Shown here in pieces: positions 53,975-62,538 of a DNA stretch of 64,000 nt (position 1 is its first letter; each line of letters begins with the position of its first letter). The notes beneath the pieces are model-generated. The model saw nothing but the letters and a program-made list of their open reading frames with translations. It did not search any database and was not told the origin of the DNA. This DNA comes from Streptomyces formicae (GTDB lineage: Bacteria > Actinomycetota > Actinomycetes > Streptomycetales > Streptomycetaceae): the NCBI RefSeq assembly GCF_002556545.1, contig NZ_CP022685.1:5248001-5312000 (forward strand). The letters are read 5' to 3'. Both the position numbers and the translations under genes were made by a program.

Positions 53975-54280
53975 GTGAGCGAGAACGTCATAGCGCCAGA
54001 AGCAAGCGCCGAGGCCGAGGCCGAGGCCGTGGCCGTGGCCGCCGGCAGCTACCCGGTCGTCGCGGACGTCAACGTCCGCTCGGGACCCGGCACGTCGTAC
54101 GGCAAGGTCGGCCGCCTGCGCGCGGGCAGCCGCGTCACCATCCAGTGCCAGAAGGCGGGCGAGACGGTCACGGGCCCGACCGGCACGTCGAAGATCTGGG
54201 ACCGCATCGGCAGCGGCCGCTACGTCTCGGACACGTACGTCCGCACGGGGAGCAACGGGTACGTGGCGCCGCGCTGCTGA
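53975..54280 (+). CDS. SH3-domain small protein without signal peptide
   Basis: 101 residues from GTG 53975 (GGGGGAGAG upstream). An Ala/Glu-rich N-terminus (SAEAEAEAVAVAAG) precedes one bacterial SH3 domain: VVADVNVRSGPGTSYGKVGRLRAGSRVTIQC, WDRIGSGRYVSDTYVRT, with two Cys (IQCQ and the terminal PRC). Such domains bind peptidoglycan and are usually exported; no signal sequence is visible here. Function unknown. Confidence 0.75.
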   Translation: MSENVIAPEASAEAEAEAVAVAAGSYPVVADVNVRSGPGTSYGKVGRLRAGSRVTIQCQKAGETVTGPTGTSKIWDRIGSGRYVSDTYVRTGSNGYVAPRC

Positions 54281-54298
54281 TCGTCGTGGCGGTTTCGT

Positions 54299-54333
54299 AG
54301 CTGTCAGCTGTCAGCTGTCAGCTGTCAGCCGTC
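54299..54333 (+). repeat. 7-bp microsatellite (AGCTGTC)n
   Basis: Four perfect AGCTGTC units (54299-54326) and one imperfect unit (AGCCGTC), in the gap before the convergent kinase stop. A slippage-prone tract. Confidence 0.85.
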
Positions 54334-54346
54334 GGAGTCCGGGAGT

Positions 54347-56614
54347 TCAGCCGGACTTCGGCGGCTTCGTCGCGTCGAAGGCGAACACCGTGTTGTCGTC
54401 GGCCGTCACGACCACCATGCGCCCCGCGACCGTCACCCGGGAACTGGCGTTCATCTCGCCCGTCATGCCGTCGGCCCGCGGGTTCGTCGTCCACAGGGGC
54501 GCGCCCGTGCGCGCCGAGAGCGCGGCGACCCGGCCGCTGGCCGAGCTGAAGTAGAGGGCCCCGTCGCCGTTGCCGCCCACCGGCCCCGAAAGGCCCTCGA
54601 CGCCGGACTGCCTGGCCCACCTCTTGTGGCCCGTCGCCGGGTCGAAGGCGGTGACGAGCCCGGTCTGCCCGCTCACGAGCACGGTGTCGCCCACCAGTCC
54701 CGGCGTGCCCCCGTACGTCTTCGGCAGCCGGGAGTACGTGACGTGCTGCGAGTCCTTGTCGACCCGCATCACCCCGTCGTAACCGAGGGACGCGAGGCGC
54801 TGCTCGTCCCTGTGCACGAGTACGAGGCTGTCGCCGCTGGTGCCGACGGGCTGGGCGGGGCCCTTGAGGGCGATGGCCTTGCCGAGCGTCCCGGAGTCGA
54901 GGTCGACGACGTGCAGCGTGGAGTGGCGGATTTCGCTCGCGGCCACCTCGGCGGTCGGCGCGCACATCAGGTAGAGGCGGGCGCCGGAGGGGACGGGGGA
55001 GCACTGCGTGCCCGCGGGGAACGGCTGCCGCCAGGCGACCGAGCCGCTGCGCGCGCTCCTGGCCTCCAGACGGGTGTTCGACGCGTCGACCGTCATGACC
55101 TTCGAGTCGACGACCACGGCGTCCTGCGTACGCCCGGTCACGGCCGTGGACTGGGCGCCCGACGGCACCGACCACAGCTCCTTGCCCTTGTCCGCGTCGA
55201 GGGCGACCACCTCGGTGGCCGGATCACCCGAGCCCTCGGCCGCGATGCGGTAGCCGAGCACCGTGTCGTCGGTGGCGCCCACCAGGTGCATGCCCTGGAC
55301 CGGCACGCCCGGGCTCTTCTCGGTCCACACGCGGGAGCCGTCGGAGGCGCGCAGGCGGGCCGCGACGACGCCGCCGCCCCCGCAGAACACCGCGTCGCCG
55401 CGGGTCAGACAGCGCAGCTCGTCGGGGATGTCGGCGCGGCCGCCGAGCACCGTCTTCTTCCACGGCGCGAACCGGTGCGGCAGCGCGGCCGAGCCGGTCG
55501 CCGCGACGTTGCCGCCCCGGCCGCCCGCGTCGCCCGGCTCGTCGGACGAGCCGGTGCGCAGGAGCGTGGCCCCGCCCGCGATCGCGGCCACGGCGACCGC
55601 GGCGGCGAGCACAGGGCGCCAGCGGCGGCGCAGGTGACGGCCGATGAGGGTGCCGGTCGGGGGGCTGGTGTGCGGGGGGTTCTCGGCCGCGGCCGCGGGC
55701 GGCCGCGAAGGGCCGGGGGACGGGGTGTCGTCGGTCGCCGACAGGTGGTGCTGGGTGTCCGTCTCGCGGGTGGGGCAGCCGCCCCCGGCCCCGGCGGGAC
55801 CGCCGAGGTCGGCGGGCAGGTCCCGCAGTCCCACGAGGAGTTCGTCGGCCGAGGGGCGGTGCTCGGGGTCCTTGGCGAGGCACGGCTCGACCACCGATCG
55901 CAGCGCGCCGGGCACCGAGCCCAACGACGGGGCCTCGTGCACCACTTGATACGCCGTCATATAGGGGCTGTCCGCGTCGAAGGGGCCCTGCCCCGTCGCC
56001 GCGTACACCAGCAGCGTGCCCAGCGAGAAGACGTCGGAGCGCGGCCCGACCCCGCGCGGGGCCTGCAACTGCTCCGGTGACATGAAGGGCGGCGTGCCTA
56101 TCACCCGCCCCGTCATCGTCAGCGTCTGCTGGTCCGCCGCGCGCGAGATGCCGAAGTCGATGACGCGCGGGCCCTCGGGGGACAGCACCACGTTGGACGG
56201 CTTGAGGTCGCGGTGCACGACCCCGGCGCGGTGGATGTCCCGCAGCGCCTCGGTCAGACCTATGGCCAGCGTGCGCAGCTCGGAGCCGCCGATCGGGCCG
56301 CGCTTCGCGATGCGCTGGGCGAGCGTGTCGCCCTCGATGAAGGTGGTGGCCATCCACGGGTGCTCGGCCTCGGGGTCGGCGTCGATCACGGCGGCGGTGA
56401 AGGCGCCGCTGACCCGGCGGGCCGCCGCGACCTCCTGCCGGAAGCGGATCCGGAACTCCTCGTCGTCCGCGAACTGCTGGTGGATCAGCTTGATCGCGAC
56501 GGGCCGCCCCGACGCCGTACGCGCGAGGAAGACCGTGCCCATGCCGCCCGACCCGAGCCGGGCCTCCAGCGGATAGCCGCCGATCTCCTCAGGGTCTCCT
56601 CCACGGAGCGACAC
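54347..56614 (-). CDS. Ser/Thr protein kinase with PQQ-like beta-propeller
   Basis: 755 residues from GTG 56614 (GGAGG 9 nt upstream; GTG 56620 is the alternative). Hanks kinase: LGSGGMGTVFLA, VAIKLIHQQF (Lys), HRDLKPSNVVL, VIDFGISRA and GTPPFMSPEQL. A Pro/Ser linker follows (about 270-330), one TM (about 340-360, WRPVLAAAVAVAAIAGGATLL), then an extracytoplasmic domain of PQQ/WD-like blades (VFCGGGGVVAARLRASDG, DKGKELWSVPSG, FDPATGHKRWARQSG, ALSARTGAPLWTT). The propeller is the probable sensor. Substrate of the kinase is unknown. Confidence 0.9.
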   Translation of the reverse strand: MSLRGGDPEEIGGYPLEARLGSGGMGTVFLARTASGRPVAIKLIHQQFADDEEFRIRFRQEVAAARRVSGAFTAAVIDADPEAEHPWMATTFIEGDTLAQRIAKRGPIGGSELRTLAIGLTEALRDIHRAGVVHRDLKPSNVVLSPEGPRVIDFGISRAADQQTLTMTGRVIGTPPFMSPEQLQAPRGVGPRSDVFSLGTLLVYAATGQGPFDADSPYMTAYQVVHEAPSLGSVPGALRSVVEPCLAKDPEHRPSADELLVGLRDLPADLGGPAGAGGGCPTRETDTQHHLSATDDTPSPGPSRPPAAAAENPPHTSPPTGTLIGRHLRRRWRPVLAAAVAVAAIAGGATLLRTGSSDEPGDAGGRGGNVAATGSAALPHRFAPWKKTVLGGRADIPDELRCLTRGDAVFCGGGGVVAARLRASDGSRVWTEKSPGVPVQGMHLVGATDDTVLGYRIAAEGSGDPATEVVALDADKGKELWSVPSGAQSTAVTGRTQDAVVVDSKVMTVDASNTRLEARSARSGSVAWRQPFPAGTQCSPVPSGARLYLMCAPTAEVAASEIRHSTLHVVDLDSGTLGKAIALKGPAQPVGTSGDSLVLVHRDEQRLASLGYDGVMRVDKDSQHVTYSRLPKTYGGTPGLVGDTVLVSGQTGLVTAFDPATGHKRWARQSGVEGLSGPVGGNGDGALYFSSASGRVAALSARTGAPLWTTNPRADGMTGEMNASSRVTVAGRMVVVTADDNTVFAFDATKPPKSG

Positions 56615-56842
56615 TCGCACCAACCTCCCCCGTGTTCTCGGGTCTGTTCTCGCGCTACGACTCACGCCGCTTACGCCGCCCAAACTAGCGGCCCCGCCGT
56701 GTGCTCCCGCAAGGCGGGGGACGAATAGGGCGAGCCCACCCCCCCACTACGCTTCGCCTCCTCCCGGTCCTCCTCCCGGTCCTCCCCGCGGCCCCCTCCG
56801 CCGCCCGCCGCCGCCCTCCGCCGAGCGGGGCCCCCGGCGGGC

Positions 56843-56848
56843 GATAAT
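56843..56848 (+). promoter_or_regulatory. Leaderless -10 box (GATAAT) of the 56855 gene
   Basis: GATAAT ends 6 nt before GTG 56855. The region before it (56720-56840) contains Pro-codon-like CCTCCTCCCGGT repeats and no gene. Confidence 0.45.
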
Positions 56849-56854
56849 CAAACG

Positions 56855-57343
56855 GTGAGCGAAGAAACCTCCGGAACCACCCCTGGTCCGCGGCCCGAAC
56901 CGATCCGCTTCTTCGGTACGACGTGGCTCGACCACGACAACGGCTACGGCGCCCGCCGCGTCGGCGCCGCCGTCGGCTCGCTGCTGCTCGCGGCCGCGGG
57001 CTGCTTCGTGCTCCGCTTCGCCTACGAGGGCCTGGCCATCGCGGACGTGGGCACGTTCGTGAACCTGCTGGTCGTCGTCATGTTCGCGATCTGCAGCGCG
57101 CTCGCCTTCCGCCGCACCTGGGAGGGGTACACACGCCGCCACGACCCGGCGTCGGTCGCCTCGATGCGCGGCCTGATGACGATCGGCTTCATCGGCGGCC
57201 TGCTCGCCTACTTCTTCCGTTCCCTGAAGGAGGCACCGGGCGAGGAGCTCCACCGCAAGGAATACGAGACGGCCCGCGTCCAGTACGAGAAGCGCACGTC
57301 GCGCCGGACGGGCAACCCCTCACGCAAGAAGCGCGGAGGCTGA
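56855..57343 (+). CDS. Conserved three-TM membrane protein
   Basis: 162 residues from GTG 56855. Begins MSEETSGTTPGP, then RFFGTTWLDHDNGYGARR, three TM segments (AVGSLLLAAAGCFVLRFAY; TFVNLLVVVMFAICSALAF; GLMTIGFIGGLLAYFF) and a charged, Lys/Arg-rich tail (RKEYETARVQYEKRTSRR). A widely conserved Streptomyces membrane protein of unknown function. Confidence 0.7.
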   Translation: MSEETSGTTPGPRPEPIRFFGTTWLDHDNGYGARRVGAAVGSLLLAAAGCFVLRFAYEGLAIADVGTFVNLLVVVMFAICSALAFRRTWEGYTRRHDPASVASMRGLMTIGFIGGLLAYFFRSLKEAPGEELHRKEYETARVQYEKRTSRRTGNPSRKKRGG

Positions 57344-57413
57344 GCCCGCGCTCGCCCGGGGCGCCGGGGCCGAGGGCTGGATCAGCCGTCCCCATCGGCG
57401 TGAGGATGCCCCC

Positions 57414-58223
57414 ATGACGTCCGCCCCCTCCCCCCGCGCCCACTCCTTCAACGCGGCCGCCGCCCAGTACGCGGCGAACCGCCCCTCCTACCCGCCCGCC
57501 CTCCTCGACTCCGTCGAACGCCTGATGGGGCGGCGCCTCGCGGGGGCGCGCGTCGTGGACGTCGGCGCGGGTACCGGTATCGCCACCGCCCTGCTCGTCG
57601 AGCGCGGCGCGGACGTCGTCGCGGTCGAGCCCGGAGACGGCATGGCGGAACAGTTCCGCCGCACGCTGGCGCACGTCCCCGTCGTACGCGGCGACGGCAA
57701 CGCGCTGCCGCTCGCGGACGGCATCGCCGACCTGATCACGTACGCCCAGGCCTGGCACTGGACCGATCAGGAACGCTCCGTCCCCGAGGCCCTGCGCGTG
57801 CTGCGGCCCGGCGGCGCCCTCGCCCTGTGGTGGAACACCACGGACCCGGATACGCCCTGGCTCACCGAGCAGAGCGCCCGCATCGCGCGCCACCTCGGCA
57901 TGGACGACGGCGCGGGGCGCACCGCCGAGCGCACCAGGCACAGCGTCGGCGCCCTGACCACCGCGCTGGACTTCCGCCGCGACCAGGTGCGCTGGAGCCG
58001 CCGCGTCCCCCTCGACACCCACCTCGCCAACATCGGCACGCACTCGGCGTTCCTGGTCATGGGCGCGGAGCGCACGGCCGCCTTCCTCGCCGAGGAGCGC
58101 GCCGAGCTCCTCAAGGTCTTTCCGGACGCGGTCGTCGAGGAGCGTTACGTCGTGGACCTGCTGGTCGCGATCCGGCCCTCATCGGACGCGGCGCCCGGTA
58201 CCGGTACCGGCTCCGCTTCCTGA
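57414..58223 (+). CDS. Class I SAM-dependent methyltransferase
   Basis: 269 residues from ATG 57414. SAM site: RVVDVGAGTGIATALLVERGADVVAVEPGDGMAEQF; further motifs GNALPLADGIADLITYAQAWHW and ALRVLRPGGALALWW. UbiE/Methyltransf_11-type. Tail ends with a GTGTGSAS run. Acceptor unknown. A separate gene from the ABC operon that follows after 98 bp. Confidence 0.85.
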   Translation: MTSAPSPRAHSFNAAAAQYAANRPSYPPALLDSVERLMGRRLAGARVVDVGAGTGIATALLVERGADVVAVEPGDGMAEQFRRTLAHVPVVRGDGNALPLADGIADLITYAQAWHWTDQERSVPEALRVLRPGGALALWWNTTDPDTPWLTEQSARIARHLGMDDGAGRTAERTRHSVGALTTALDFRRDQVRWSRRVPLDTHLANIGTHSAFLVMGAERTAAFLAEERAELLKVFPDAVVEERYVVDLLVAIRPSSDAAPGTGTGSAS

Positions 58224-58285
58224 TTACACCCGGCCTACAGATCCGTCGCCACGATCGGCACAGCGGTCACCGCGAGCACGGCGCC

Positions 58286-58332
58286 TTGACGGGCCGAGGT
58301 GCGCGGAGGATTATTCATCACATGATGAATAA
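58286..58332 (+). promoter_or_regulatory. Promoter and palindromic operator of the ABC-2 exporter
   Basis: -35 TTGACG (58286-58291), 17-bp spacer, -10 GATTAT (58309-58314), start expected at about the ATG 58322. The palindrome TTATTCATCA (58311-58320), CA, TGATGAATAA (58323-58332) has perfect 10-bp arms and covers the -10 region and the start codon, so a bound repressor would block transcription; the regulator is not adjacent. Confidence 0.6.
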
Positions 58333-59143
58333 CAAGAGTCCGGCCGCCCCGCACGCTCCACACGGTCCGGAGGCCGCGCAGGACGCACCCCCGACCCCCG
58401 CCGTCCTCGCCGGGAACGTGACCGTCGTCCGAGGCCCCCGCACCGTCCTGCGCGGCCTCGACTTCACCGTCCCGCGCGGCCAGATCACCGGCCTCCTCGG
58501 CCCCTCCGGCTGCGGAAAGTCCACCCTCATGCGCTCGGTCGTCGGCACCCAGGCCAAGGTCACCGGACGCCTCGACGTCCTCGGCCACCCGGCGGGCGCC
58601 CCCGCCCTGCGCTCCCGCATCGGCTACGTCACCCAGCACCCGTCCGTCTACGACGACCTCACCGTCCGCCAGAACCTCGACTACTTCGCCGCCGTCCTCG
58701 ACCCGGGCAGGAGCGCCGCCGGACGCCGCCACGAACACGTCACCCGCGCCATCGACGACGTCGACCTCACCTCGCACGCCGACTCCCTCGCGGGCAACCT
58801 CTCCGGCGGCCAGCGCAGCCGCGTCTCCCTCGCCGTGGCCCTCATCGGCGCCCCCGAACTCCTCGTCCTCGACGAACCGACCGTCGGCCTCGACCCCGTC
58901 CTCCGACGTGACCTGTGGAACCTCTTCCACGCCATCGCCGCCGACCGGGGCGCCACCCTCCTCGTCTCCTCCCACGTCATGGACGAGGCGGAGCGCTGCC
59001 ACCGCCTCCTCCTCATGCGCGAGGGCGAGATCCTCGCCGACGACACCCCCGACGCACTCCGCGCCCGCACCCGCGCCGAGACGGTCGAGGCCGCCTTCCT
59101 CCACCTCGTGGACCAGGCCGACACCCGCCACAGCCAGCACTGA
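58322..59143 (+). CDS. ABC transporter ATP-binding protein (ABC-2 exporter)
   Basis: 273 residues from ATG 58322 (second ATG 58325). Walker A GPSGCGKST, Q-loop YVTQHPSVYDDLTV, signature LSGGQRSRVSLAVAL, Walker B LLVLDEPTVGLD, switch His in SSHVMDEAERC. DrrA-like subclass: drug or lipid export. Co-transcribed with the permease 22 bp downstream. Confidence 0.93.
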   Translation: MMNNKSPAAPHAPHGPEAAQDAPPTPAVLAGNVTVVRGPRTVLRGLDFTVPRGQITGLLGPSGCGKSTLMRSVVGTQAKVTGRLDVLGHPAGAPALRSRIGYVTQHPSVYDDLTVRQNLDYFAAVLDPGRSAAGRRHEHVTRAIDDVDLTSHADSLAGNLSGGQRSRVSLAVALIGAPELLVLDEPTVGLDPVLRRDLWNLFHAIAADRGATLLVSSHVMDEAERCHRLLLMREGEILADDTPDALRARTRAETVEAAFLHLVDQADTRHSQH

Positions 59144-59165
59144 AGACGAAGCCCCGGAGCCCCCG

Positions 59166-59903
59166 ATGAACGCCTACCGCACCTTCGCCACCGCCGCCCG
59201 CGTGCTGCGCCAGCTCCGCCACGACCCGCGCTCCATCGCCCTGATGATCCTGGTCCCGTGCGTGATGCTGCTGCTCCTGCGCTACGTCTTCGACGGCAGC
59301 CCCGCGACCTTCGACTCGATCGGCGCCTCGCTGCTCGGCATCTTCCCGCTCATCACGATGTTCCTGGTCACCTCCATCGCCACCCTGCGCGAACGCACCT
59401 CGGGCACCCTCGAACGCCTCCTCGCCATGCCGCTCGCCAAGGGCGACCTCATCGCCGGATACGCCCTCGCCTTCGGCGCCCTCGCGATCGTCCAGTCGGC
59501 GCTCGCCACCGGCCTCGCCCTGTGGACCCTCGGCCTCGACGTCACCGGATCGGCCTGGCTGCTGCTCCTGGTCGCCCTGCTCGACGCCCTGCTCGGCACC
59601 GCGCTCGGCCTCTTCGTCTCGGCCTTCGCCGCCTCCGAGTTCCAGGCGGTCCAGTTCATGCCGGCGGTGATCTTCCCCCAGCTGCTGCTCTGCGGCCTGT
59701 TCGCCCCGCGCTCCAGCATGCAGCCGGTCCTGGAATGGATCTCCAACGTCCTCCCCATGTCGTACGCCGTCGACGGCATGAACGAAGTCCTCCACCACCC
59801 CGACGTCACCGGCGACTTCGTCCGCGACGCCGTCATCGTCGCCGCCTGCGCCGTCCTGGTCCTCGGCCTGGGCGCCGCCACCCTCCGCCGCCGCACCGCC
59901 TGA
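59166..59903 (+). CDS. ABC-2 type permease (DrrB/YhgE-like)
   Basis: 245 residues, six hydrophobic helices (IALMILVPCVMLLLLRYVF; LLGIFPLITMFLVTSI; ALAFGALAIVQSALATGLAL; WLLLLVALLDALLGTALGLF; and two at the C-terminus). The ABC-2 hallmark RERTSGTLERLLAMPLAKGDLIAGYALAF is present, as is LPMSYAVDGMNEVL. Exported substrate unknown. Confidence 0.92.
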   Translation: MNAYRTFATAARVLRQLRHDPRSIALMILVPCVMLLLLRYVFDGSPATFDSIGASLLGIFPLITMFLVTSIATLRERTSGTLERLLAMPLAKGDLIAGYALAFGALAIVQSALATGLALWTLGLDVTGSAWLLLLVALLDALLGTALGLFVSAFAASEFQAVQFMPAVIFPQLLLCGLFAPRSSMQPVLEWISNVLPMSYAVDGMNEVLHHPDVTGDFVRDAVIVAACAVLVLGLGAATLRRRTA

Positions 59904-60013
59904 CCGGCCCTGACCGGGGCCCTGGCCCGTCCGCCTGCCGGACGCCCCCACCCCCGCCACCGGCCCAATGCGAGGATGGCCACCGGACGACGCAACCTCG
60001 GAGGCCCCCGCTC

Positions 60014-60838
60014 ATGAGCCGCACCACGAGCCAGAAAGTCGCAGTCCTCGGCACCGGCAAGATCGGCGAAGCCCTGCTCAGCGGCATGATCCGCGGCGGC
60101 TGGGCCCCCGCCGACCTCCTGGTCACCACCCGCCGCCAGGAACGCGCCGACGAACTCCGCACCCGCTACGGCGTCACCCCCGTCAGCAACGCCGACGCCG
60201 CCAAGCGCGCCGACACCCTGATCCTCGCCTGCAAGCCGCAGGACATGGCCAAGCTCCTCGACGAACTCGCCCCGCACGTCACCGCCGACCGCCTCGTCAT
60301 CAGCGCCGCCGCGGGCATCACCACCGCCTTCATCGAAGAGCGCCTGGCCGAGAAGACCCCGGTCGTCCGCGTCATGCCCAACACCCCCGTCCTCGTCGAC
60401 GAAGGCATGTCCGTCATCTCCGCGGGCAGCCACGCCACCGGCGACGCACTGACGCTCGCGGAGGACATCTTCGGCGCCGTCGGCAAGACGCTGCGGGTCC
60501 CCGAGACCCAGCAGGACGCCTGCACCGCCCTGTCCGGCTCGGGCCCCGCCTACTTCTACTTCCTGGTCGAGGCCATGACCGACGCGGGCATCCTCCTCGG
60601 CCTCCCGCGCGACAAGGCCCACGACCTGATCGTCCAGGCCGCCGTCGGCGCCTCCGTCATGCTCCGCGACAGCGGCGAACACCCGGTCAAGCTCCGCGAG
60701 AACGTCACCTCTCCCGCGGGCACGACGATCAACGCCATCCGCGAACTCGAGAACCACGGCGTGCGCGCCGCCCTCATCGCCGCCCTCGAAGCGGCCCGCG
60801 ACCGCGGCAGGGAACTGGCCTCCGGCAACAACGCATGA
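60014..60838 (+). CDS. proC: Pyrroline-5-carboxylate reductase
   Basis: 274 residues. Reduces P5C to proline with NAD(P)H. Rossmann start KVAVLGTGKIGEALLSGMI, VISAAAGITTAFIEERL, RVMPNTPVLVDEGMSV, and the family signature QDACTALSGSGPAYFYFLVEAMTDAG, with REHPV-type KLRENVTSPAGTTINAIREL for the C-terminal domain. Full length; apparently single. Confidence 0.95.
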   Translation: MSRTTSQKVAVLGTGKIGEALLSGMIRGGWAPADLLVTTRRQERADELRTRYGVTPVSNADAAKRADTLILACKPQDMAKLLDELAPHVTADRLVISAAAGITTAFIEERLAEKTPVVRVMPNTPVLVDEGMSVISAGSHATGDALTLAEDIFGAVGKTLRVPETQQDACTALSGSGPAYFYFLVEAMTDAGILLGLPRDKAHDLIVQAAVGASVMLRDSGEHPVKLRENVTSPAGTTINAIRELENHGVRAALIAALEAARDRGRELASGNNA

Positions 60839-60844
60839 CCTGAC

Positions 60845-60874
60845 GGGGCCGGTACGCCGCAGCGGACCGGCCCC
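60845..60874. terminator. Bidirectional terminator between proC and the isochorismatase gene
   Basis: GGGGCCGG (60845-60852) and CCGGCCCC (60867-60874) form an 8-bp stem. It lies between two convergent genes. Confidence 0.5.
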
Positions 60875-60895
60875 GGCCCGCCACGACGACGCCCC

Positions 60896-61480
60896 TCACC
60901 GCGCCGCGGCCAGGACCTCCTCCGTGGAGACGACCGAGGCGAAGCGACCGCCATGGAGCGAGACCGCCGTGGCTCGCGCCAACTCCTCCGCGTCGAGACG
61001 CCAGCCGAACGGCCCCACCAGATCGAACGTGTGCGTGGCGTCCAGCGGAACCAGCACCTCGTACCCCAGATTCCCTCCCATCCGAGCCGTCGTCTCCACG
61101 CACATGTTGGTCTGGATCCCGGTCACCACGAACTGCGTGACCCCCGCCGCCTTGAACCACGCGTCCAGGTCCGGCGTCCCGTAGAAGGCCGAGTTCACGG
61201 CCTTGGTCACGAGCAGCTCGGGCCCGGCCCCCTTCCCGCGCCGCTGCTCGACGTACTCCTTGAAGTCGTTGCCCACGTATCCGGGCCGCAGCGGCGACAC
61301 CGGCTTCGACGAGTCGTGACGGACGAACACGACCGGCCGCCCCGTCGCCTGCCAGACATCGATCAGCGAGGCGATGTTGTCATCGGCCCCGGGGTTGTTC
61401 CTCGGTCCCCAGAACTCCTCCTCATCGAATCCCTTCTGTACGTCCACCACGACCAGCGCTGCGTTCTCTGCGATCTCCAT
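60896..61480 (-). CDS. Isochorismatase-family cysteine hydrolase
   Basis: 194 residues from ATG 61480 (GTG 61486 in frame). Catalytic triad: Asp in ALVVVDVQKGFD, Lys in LVTKAVNSAFYGT, and Cys in TGIQTNMCVETTARMG. Likely an amidase such as nicotinamidase or N-carbamoyl hydrolase; substrate uncertain. Divergent from a GlxA-type regulator, which may control it. Confidence 0.87.
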   Translation of the reverse strand: MEIAENAALVVVDVQKGFDEEEFWGPRNNPGADDNIASLIDVWQATGRPVVFVRHDSSKPVSPLRPGYVGNDFKEYVEQRRGKGAGPELLVTKAVNSAFYGTPDLDAWFKAAGVTQFVVTGIQTNMCVETTARMGGNLGYEVLVPLDATHTFDLVGPFGWRLDAEELARATAVSLHGGRFASVVSTEEVLAAAR

Positions 61481-61554
61481 GACCACGATGCTGCCGCCCC
61501 CGCGCCCCCCGCCCCAGAGGTCGGAAAGCCAGCGATCGATGGTTTACTGCCACC

Positions 61555-62538
61555 GTGCCGCAACGCATCGCGCTCCTCGCCTTCCCCGGCATCCGCGCCT
61601 TCGACGTCTCCGTCATCACGGAGGTCTGGGGCACCGACCGCACGGACCGTGGCGTGCCCGCCTTCGACCTCCGCCGCGTCGCCGCCGACCCCACGCCCGT
61701 ACCGATCAGGGGCGGCCTCACCCTCACCCCCGACCGCGGCCTCACCTGGCTGAACCGGCTGACCGGCACGGACCTGATCGTCGTCCCCGGCCTGGACGAC
61801 CATCTGACGTCAGCACCGGCACCCGTACTGGACGCCCTGCGCAGGGCCCACGCACGCGGCACCACCATCGCGGCACTCTGCGGCGGCGCCTTCGCCCTGG
61901 CCCAGGCCGGACTCCTGGACGGCCGCCGCGCGATCACCCACTGGGGCCTCGTCGACCTGTTCCGCGCGCACCACCCCCTTGTCTCCCTCGAACCCGACGC
62001 CCTCTTCATCGAGGACGACAACATCTGGACCGCGGCGGGCACCGCCGCCGGCATCGACCTCTGCCTGCACCTGGTCCGCACCGCACACGGCTCGGAAGCC
62101 GCCGCGACCGTCGCCCGCTCGATGGTCACCGCCCCCTTCCGCACTGGCACTCAGGCCCAGTTCATCGAGCACCCCACCCCGCGCGCCGACCGCGACGCCG
62201 ATGCCCTCGCCTCCGTACGCGAATACGCCCTCCGTCACCTCCACGAACCGCTCACCGTCGCCGACCTCGCCACCCGCGCGGGCATGTCGGCGCGCTCCTT
62301 CGCCCGCCACTTCACGGCGGCCACCGGCACGACCCCGCTGCGCTGGCTCCTGGACCAGCGCATCGCGGCCGCGCAGAAACTCCTCGAACGCACCGACCTG
62401 CCCATGCCGGAGGTGGCCCGCCGCGCGGGCTTCGGCAGCGAGGTCACGATGCGCCAGCACTTCGCAGCGCGCCTCGCCACCAGCCCTCGCGCCTACCGGG
62501 CCTCGTTCACCGGCGGCAGCAGCCCGATCGCCCGATAG
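61555..62538 (+). CDS. GlxA-family (DJ-1/PfpI plus AraC) transcriptional regulator
   Basis: 327 residues from GTG 61555. N-terminal DJ-1/PfpI-like domain (RIALLAFPGIRAFDVSVITEVW, LIVVPGLDD, TIAALCGGAFALAQAGLLDGRRAITHW with the nucleophile-elbow Cys) and C-terminal AraC HTH (LTVADLATRAGMSARSFARHFTAATGTTPLRWL, MPEVARRAGFGSEVTMRQHF). The 3' end overlaps trpS by 46 bp. Probably controls the divergent isochorismatase gene. Confidence 0.9.
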   Translation: MPQRIALLAFPGIRAFDVSVITEVWGTDRTDRGVPAFDLRRVAADPTPVPIRGGLTLTPDRGLTWLNRLTGTDLIVVPGLDDHLTSAPAPVLDALRRAHARGTTIAALCGGAFALAQAGLLDGRRAITHWGLVDLFRAHHPLVSLEPDALFIEDDNIWTAAGTAAGIDLCLHLVRTAHGSEAAATVARSMVTAPFRTGTQAQFIEHPTPRADRDADALASVREYALRHLHEPLTVADLATRAGMSARSFARHFTAATGTTPLRWLLDQRIAAAQKLLERTDLPMPEVARRAGFGSEVTMRQHFAARLATSPRAYRASFTGGSSPIAR

